Source: Methanobacteriota archaeon
Lineage (GTDB): Archaea > Thermoplasmatota > Thermoplasmata > JAUWGG01
Direction of reading: 5' to 3'
Assembly (NCBI GenBank): GCA_030606525.1
Contig: JAUWGG010000030.1
Coordinates: 1 to 8,457, forward strand
Length of the DNA stretch: 8,457 nt
Shown: piece by piece, positions 5,363 through 8,457 of the stretch
How positions within the stretch are numbered: the first letter of the stretch is position 1
Layout of the letters: every line of letters starts with the position of its first letter
Position numbers and translations under genes: made by a program
The notes under the pieces: model-generated
Seen by the model: the letters and a program-made list of their open reading frames with translations, nothing else
Databases searched by the model: none
Told to the model about the DNA's origin: nothing

Positions 5363-6459
5363 TGCCCGAGGTCGAACTTAGAAATATTACAAAACGATTT
5401 GGAAAGATAACCGCTGTGGAGGATATAAATGTAAAGGTGAAGGATAAAGAATATGTCACGATCCTTGGACCCAGCGGCTGCGGGAAAACGACCCTGGTCA
5501 AGGTCATATCAGGGATCTGGGACGCAACTGAGGGTGAGGTATTCATCGATGGAAAGCGTATGGAAGGAATACCAACTTATGAAAGGGATCTAGGATATGT
5601 ATTCCAAAATATAGCTCTCTTCCCTCACTTGAATGTTTGGGACAATGTTACATATTCACCCAGAGTAAAAGATTTGGAGATGGAGAAATTGGAAAGGATC
5701 GGTAATGAGATGCTCGATCTGCTCAATCTCCTTAAAATAAAGGCCTTTTTCCCGAACGAATTAAGCGGTGGGATGCAGCAAAAAACAGCTCTGGGAAGGG
5801 CGTTGAGCACAAATGCTAAGCTACTGCTTTTAGATGAACCACTTTCCGCGTTGGATACGCGCGTTAGATTGGAACTCAGGTATGAACTCAGGCGATTGGT
5901 CAAGGATTTAGGATTAACAGCCATTCATGTGACCCACGACCAAGAGGAAGCCATGTCCGTTTCAGATAGAATCGTGGTGATGAAGAAAGGAAGGATAGTG
6001 GAAATAGATTCACCCGAGAATTTATACAAACATCCAAAGACATTGTTTACAGCTAATTTTGTTGGAGAATCCAATTTTATCGAGGGTAGGATCGTTAAAG
6101 TTGATGAAGAGATAGGAGACGTAGAGATAAGAAATAAACTGCATATCACAATTCGAAGAAATGGATTTAAGAGGGGTGATGGTGTGGTTTTAGTGGTGAG
6201 ACCTGAGAATCTCATTTTGCAGAGTGAAGAAGCTGCTAATTCAATAGAAGGAGTAATAACGAAAATTACTTTCATGGGCGCTTATTTTCGATACCATGTG
6301 AAACTTAAAAGCGATGATACGGTAATGGTGGATATCCCAACGATATATAAGAAAAGATTTAATAAGAACGATAAAGTTATGGTTGTATTTAGGCGAGAGA
6401 ATTTGCTTGTATATGCTAAACCATATGAAGGTCTTATGGAGGTGCTGAAACTTGAATGA
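5362..6459 (+). CDS. ABC transporter ATP-binding protein 2 (CysA/FbpC-like, with TOBE-type tail)
   Basis: Second ATPase of the transporter, 365 residues, starting at GTG 5362. All motifs are present at the same residue numbers as in ATPase 1: G-P-S-G-C-G-K-T (36-43), Q82, LSGGM (134-138), LLLLDE (154-159), canonical SALD D-loop (162-165) and H192. Residues about 240-350 are the regulatory tail, with R-P-E-N-L (280-284), a common motif of TOBE tails in this family. The tails of the two ATPases diverge far more than the catalytic cores. The two genes share the 18-nt block GAATTAAGCGGTGGGATG at 4655-4672 and 5758-5775, exactly in register with their starts, which supports descent from one gene. 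The most economical model is a heterodimer, one ATPase per permease half, but two homodimeric forms cannot be excluded. Confidence 0.93.
   Translation: MPEVELRNITKRFGKITAVEDINVKVKDKEYVTILGPSGCGKTTLVKVISGIWDATEGEVFIDGKRMEGIPTYERDLGYVFQNIALFPHLNVWDNVTYSPRVKDLEMEKLERIGNEMLDLLNLLKIKAFFPNELSGGMQQKTALGRALSTNAKLLLLDEPLSALDTRVRLELRYELRRLVKDLGLTAIHVTHDQEEAMSVSDRIVVMKKGRIVEIDSPENLYKHPKTLFTANFVGESNFIEGRIVKVDEEIGDVEIRNKLHITIRRNGFKRGDGVVLVVRPENLILQSEEAANSIEGVITKITFMGAYFRYHVKLKSDDTVMVDIPTIYKKRFNKNDKVMVVFRRENLLVYAKPYEGLMEVLKLE
6438..6444 (+). promoter_or_regulatory. Shine-Dalgarno GGAGGTG that fixes the TTG start of the DUF47 gene
   Basis: GGAGGTG lies within the end of ATPase 2 and is followed after 7 nt by TTG at 6452-6454. 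The only nearby ATG (6456) is out of frame and hits a stop after four codons. The TTG start is therefore well supported, and the gene overlaps the upstream ORF by 8 nt. Confidence 0.8.
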
Positions 6460-7123
6460 GAAAGCTTTAATAAGTTGGTTTGCGAAAAGACGGGAATCGA
6501 TCATAGTTAAAAAAACAAAGGAACATATGCTCAAGGTCGTTGATACGACCGTCGAGCTGGATAATGCAATAGCATCTATGATCAAGGGGAGAAAAAATGA
6601 GGTAAAGGACTGCATTAAGAGATTAATGGCGAACGAGAAAGCTGCGGATAATATTGAAGTTATGCTGTTCAAGGAGATAACTAGGGGAGATTTACCGCCT
6701 AAGGATAGGGAAGATCTAATGCATTTGGTTAGAAGGATGGACTACATAGCAGATTGGATAAAGGTAAGTGGAAAAAATTTAGAGGTATTGATGGATGCAA
6801 AAATTGAGGTTCCCTTAGAAATATGGAAGATGTATAGAAAAATGTCTAAAAAAGCGGTTAATTGCGCTCGAGCATTGAAGAATGGTATAGATAATATGGG
6901 AAAAGATGATGATGAAGTTCTGCGCTACAGAGAAAAAGTTGAGAGATTAGAGCATGAGATAGATGATCTGTATTTTGCCACGAAAAAAGGATTGATCACA
7001 TCTTTTATGGACCCACGGGCTATGATAGTATTGGCTGATTTCTTAGAGGGAATAGAGGAAGCTGTGGATTATTGCAAAGCCGCAGCAGATATGCTGTATA
7101 TTCTGGTATTAGCTGGTAGATAG
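6452..7123 (+). CDS. DUF47 family PhoU-like protein
   Basis: A 223-residue, all-helical cytoplasmic protein of the DUF47/PhoU-like family, normal in length. The two three-helix bundles each carry the acidic metal-binding patterns typical of PhoU folds: N-E-K-A-A-D-N-I-E (61-69), R-x-M-D-Y-I-A-D (95-101), E-x-x-E-H-E-I-D-D-L-Y (164-174) and D-F-L-E-G-I-E-E-A-V-D (196-206). PhoU regulates the Pst phosphate ABC transporter and its sensor kinase in bacteria, while DUF47 proteins usually sit beside Pit-type phosphate carriers. Here the gene overlaps the second ABC ATPase gene, so a regulatory or metal/anion-sensing role on this transporter is the natural inference. The phosphorylated sugar pathway gene follows 10 nt later. 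Family assignment is firm; the partner and ligand are inferred. Confidence 0.88.
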   Translation: MNEKALISWFAKRRESIIVKKTKEHMLKVVDTTVELDNAIASMIKGRKNEVKDCIKRLMANEKAADNIEVMLFKEITRGDLPPKDREDLMHLVRRMDYIADWIKVSGKNLEVLMDAKIEVPLEIWKMYRKMSKKAVNCARALKNGIDNMGKDDDEVLRYREKVERLEHEIDDLYFATKKGLITSFMDPRAMIVLADFLEGIEEAVDYCKAAADMLYILVLAGR

Positions 7124-7133
7124 AGGCGAAGAG

Positions 7134-8457
7134 ATGGGTAAATTATTTGGTACGAATGGGGTACGAGGAATCGTAAATCAAGACATGAATCTGCGTTTAG
7201 TCTCGGAATTAGCTATGGCTATTGGGACTTATATGCAGGGTAAGATCATCGTTGGTACAGATACACGAGTTTCAAACCAGATGTTGAAGCATGCTGTTTT
7301 TTCAGGTCTATTGTCAAGTGGATGCGATGTGGTAGATATGAATATCGCTCCAACTCCAGCTGTTCAGTACGCTGTGAAATGCGCGAATGTAAATGGTGGT
7401 GTGATAATAACAGCGTCCCATAATCCACCTGAGTTCAACGGTATCAAATGCATAGATGTTAACGGATTGGAAACGTCTCATATAGATGAGGAAAAAATAG
7501 AAGCGATATATTTCTCAAAGAGATTTAAATTGGCAAAATGGGATGAAGTTGGGAAGGTTGAAGTAGATCAAATTTTGATCAATAGTTATATCGAAGCGAT
7601 CATCAAGCAGGTTGATGTACCCCTGCTCAAGAAATCGCGTTTGAAAGTTGTGGTCGACTGTGCAAATGGCGCTGGTTGTTCAGTCACACCGTATTTGCTT
7701 AGGAAATTAGGCTGTGAAGTAATAACATTGAATGCACAACCGGATGGTACTTTTCCTGGACATAACTCTGAGCCAGTTGAGGAAAATCTTTCGGATCTGA
7801 TGAAGATGGTTAGATCATGTAATGCAGATGTGGGTGTAGCGCATGATGGCGATGCAGATAGAGCAATATTCATAGATGAAAATGGAAGGTACATCTATGG
7901 GGATAAAACACTAGCGTTGGTAGCCAAGGAAATGGTGAAAGAAAATAAGGGAGGAATTGTAGTAACACCGATAAGCTCTTCTTCTTGCATCGAGGATGTT
8001 GTGAAAGAGAACGGAGGAAAGGTAGAATACACACAAGTCGGCTCCCCGATCGTAGCTCGCAAGATGATAGAGACAAAGGCAATCTTCGGTGGAGAGGAAA
8101 ACGGCGGTCTGATCTTTCCAAAGCATCAATACTGCAGGGATGCAGCAATGGCTGCAGCCAAGATATTGGAGATAATCGCAAAGAAAGGAAAGAAGATATC
8201 AGAGTTGATAAGCGAGATACCGACGTATGAACTGCGCAAAATTAAAACATACTGCGCAAATGAAAAGAAAGACAAAGTCCTAATAAAATTAGTAGAGAAA
8301 ATGAAAGATAAAAAGATAGATACTAAGGATGGTATTAAAATCTTTTTTGATGAAGGTTGGGTCTTAATAAGACCAAGCGGCACCGAGCCAATGTACAGGA
8401 TCTTCGCCGAAACGAAGGAAAAAGAAGCTGCTGAAAGATTAGTTAGAGGGCATAAGA
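7134..8457 (+). CDS. glmM: Phosphoglucosamine mutase / phosphomannomutase (3' partial)
   Basis: An alpha-D-phosphohexomutase interconverting hexose or hexosamine 6-phosphate and 1-phosphate, which feeds the 1-phosphate to nucleotidyltransferases. The 441 visible residues contain all four active-site loops. These are the phosphoserine loop T-A-S-H-N-P (93-98, S95 phosphorylated), the metal loop D-G-D-A-D-R (238-243), the sugar-binding loop G-G-E-E-N-G-G (319-325) and the phosphate-binding loop R-P-S-G-T-E-P (413-419). Archaeal enzymes of this family are about 450 residues, so only around ten are lost past the window edge. The N-terminus K-L-F-G-T-N-G-V-R-G is typical and fixes the ATG at 7134, with GAGG upstream. 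It starts 10 nt after the DUF47 stop, so it probably shares the operon mRNA. GlmM versus phosphomannomutase cannot be separated reliably by motif; the symbol is provisional. Confidence 0.9.
   Translation, partial: MGKLFGTNGVRGIVNQDMNLRLVSELAMAIGTYMQGKIIVGTDTRVSNQMLKHAVFSGLLSSGCDVVDMNIAPTPAVQYAVKCANVNGGVIITASHNPPEFNGIKCIDVNGLETSHIDEEKIEAIYFSKRFKLAKWDEVGKVEVDQILINSYIEAIIKQVDVPLLKKSRLKVVVDCANGAGCSVTPYLLRKLGCEVITLNAQPDGTFPGHNSEPVEENLSDLMKMVRSCNADVGVAHDGDADRAIFIDENGRYIYGDKTLALVAKEMVKENKGGIVVTPISSSSCIEDVVKENGGKVEYTQVGSPIVARKMIETKAIFGGEENGGLIFPKHQYCRDAAMAAAKILEIIAKKGKKISELISEIPTYELRKIKTYCANEKKDKVLIKLVEKMKDKKIDTKDGIKIFFDEGWVLIRPSGTEPMYRIFAETKEKEAAERLVRGHK

Noticed and set aside
4655..5775. Recent repeat or recombination between the two ATPase genes
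   Set aside because: The longest shared DNA block I see is 18 nt and lies in the conserved ABC signature; the rest has diverged at many synonymous sites, so this is an old duplication.
6456..6470. ATG 6456 as the start of the gene after ATPase 2
   Set aside because: It is out of frame with the DUF47 sequence and stops after four codons. The TTG at 6452 is in frame and correctly spaced from GGAGGTG.
1..8457. CRISPR array, defence island, prophage or insertion sequence
   Set aside because: No regularly spaced repeats, transposase or integrase motifs, terminal inverted repeats or phage genes were seen. The CDIN1-like nuclease has no restriction or toxin partner beside it.

Overview
The window looks archaeal. 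Promoters are TATA-box type (AT-rich boxes about 25 nt before the expected transcript starts). Shine-Dalgarno sequences are strong inside the operon, GTG and TTG starts are used, and the gene content is typical of Euryarchaeota/Thermoplasmatota: a DUF47 PhoU-like protein, an archaeal-type sugar nucleotidyltransferase and phosphohexomutase, and an archaeal relative of the eukaryotic nuclease CDIN1. A member of Thermoplasmatota or a neighbouring lineage is my best guess, but no marker gene here settles it. The DNA is moderately AT-rich. I see no rRNA, tRNA, CRISPR array, transposase or integrase, and no gene-free stretch over 300 bases; the longest is 2030-2316.

Layout. (1) 2-727: the 3' part of a sugar-1-phosphate nucleotidyltransferase with a left-handed beta-helix tail. 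(2) 812-1558: a TPD-motif PD-(D/E)XK nuclease homologous to human CDIN1 (C15orf41). (3) 1601-2029, minus strand: a small uncharacterised protein with a winged-helix-like pattern, convergent with the nuclease gene. (4) 2030-2316: a divergent promoter region with a TATA box on each side, an inverted repeat centred on the plus-strand TATA box, and a possible leader hairpin. (5) 2317-8457, plus strand: a tight run of five genes that runs off the window. In order they are a fused double permease with an inserted fibronectin type III-like domain, two tandemly duplicated ABC ATPases, a DUF47/PhoU-like protein, and a phosphoglucosamine/phosphomannomutase.

How they work together. The permease and the two ATPases form a complete ABC importer core: two membrane domains in one chain plus two non-identical nucleotide-binding subunits. 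The DUF47 gene overlaps the second ATPase gene by 8 nt and starts at a TTG behind a perfect Shine-Dalgarno, so it is probably made with the transporter and may control it, as PhoU does for Pst. No substrate-binding protein is encoded here, although the permease carries its own outward-facing FN3-like domain. That domain holds all four N-glycosylation sequons in the protein and lies in a marked GC dip. This combination is the most unusual feature of the window. Its substrate cannot be read from sequence; an oxyanion (phosphate, molybdate/tungstate, sulfate) or a metal is plausible. The flanking nucleotidyltransferase and mutase belong to sugar-nucleotide synthesis for glycans, and the mutase appears to be co-transcribed with the transporter.
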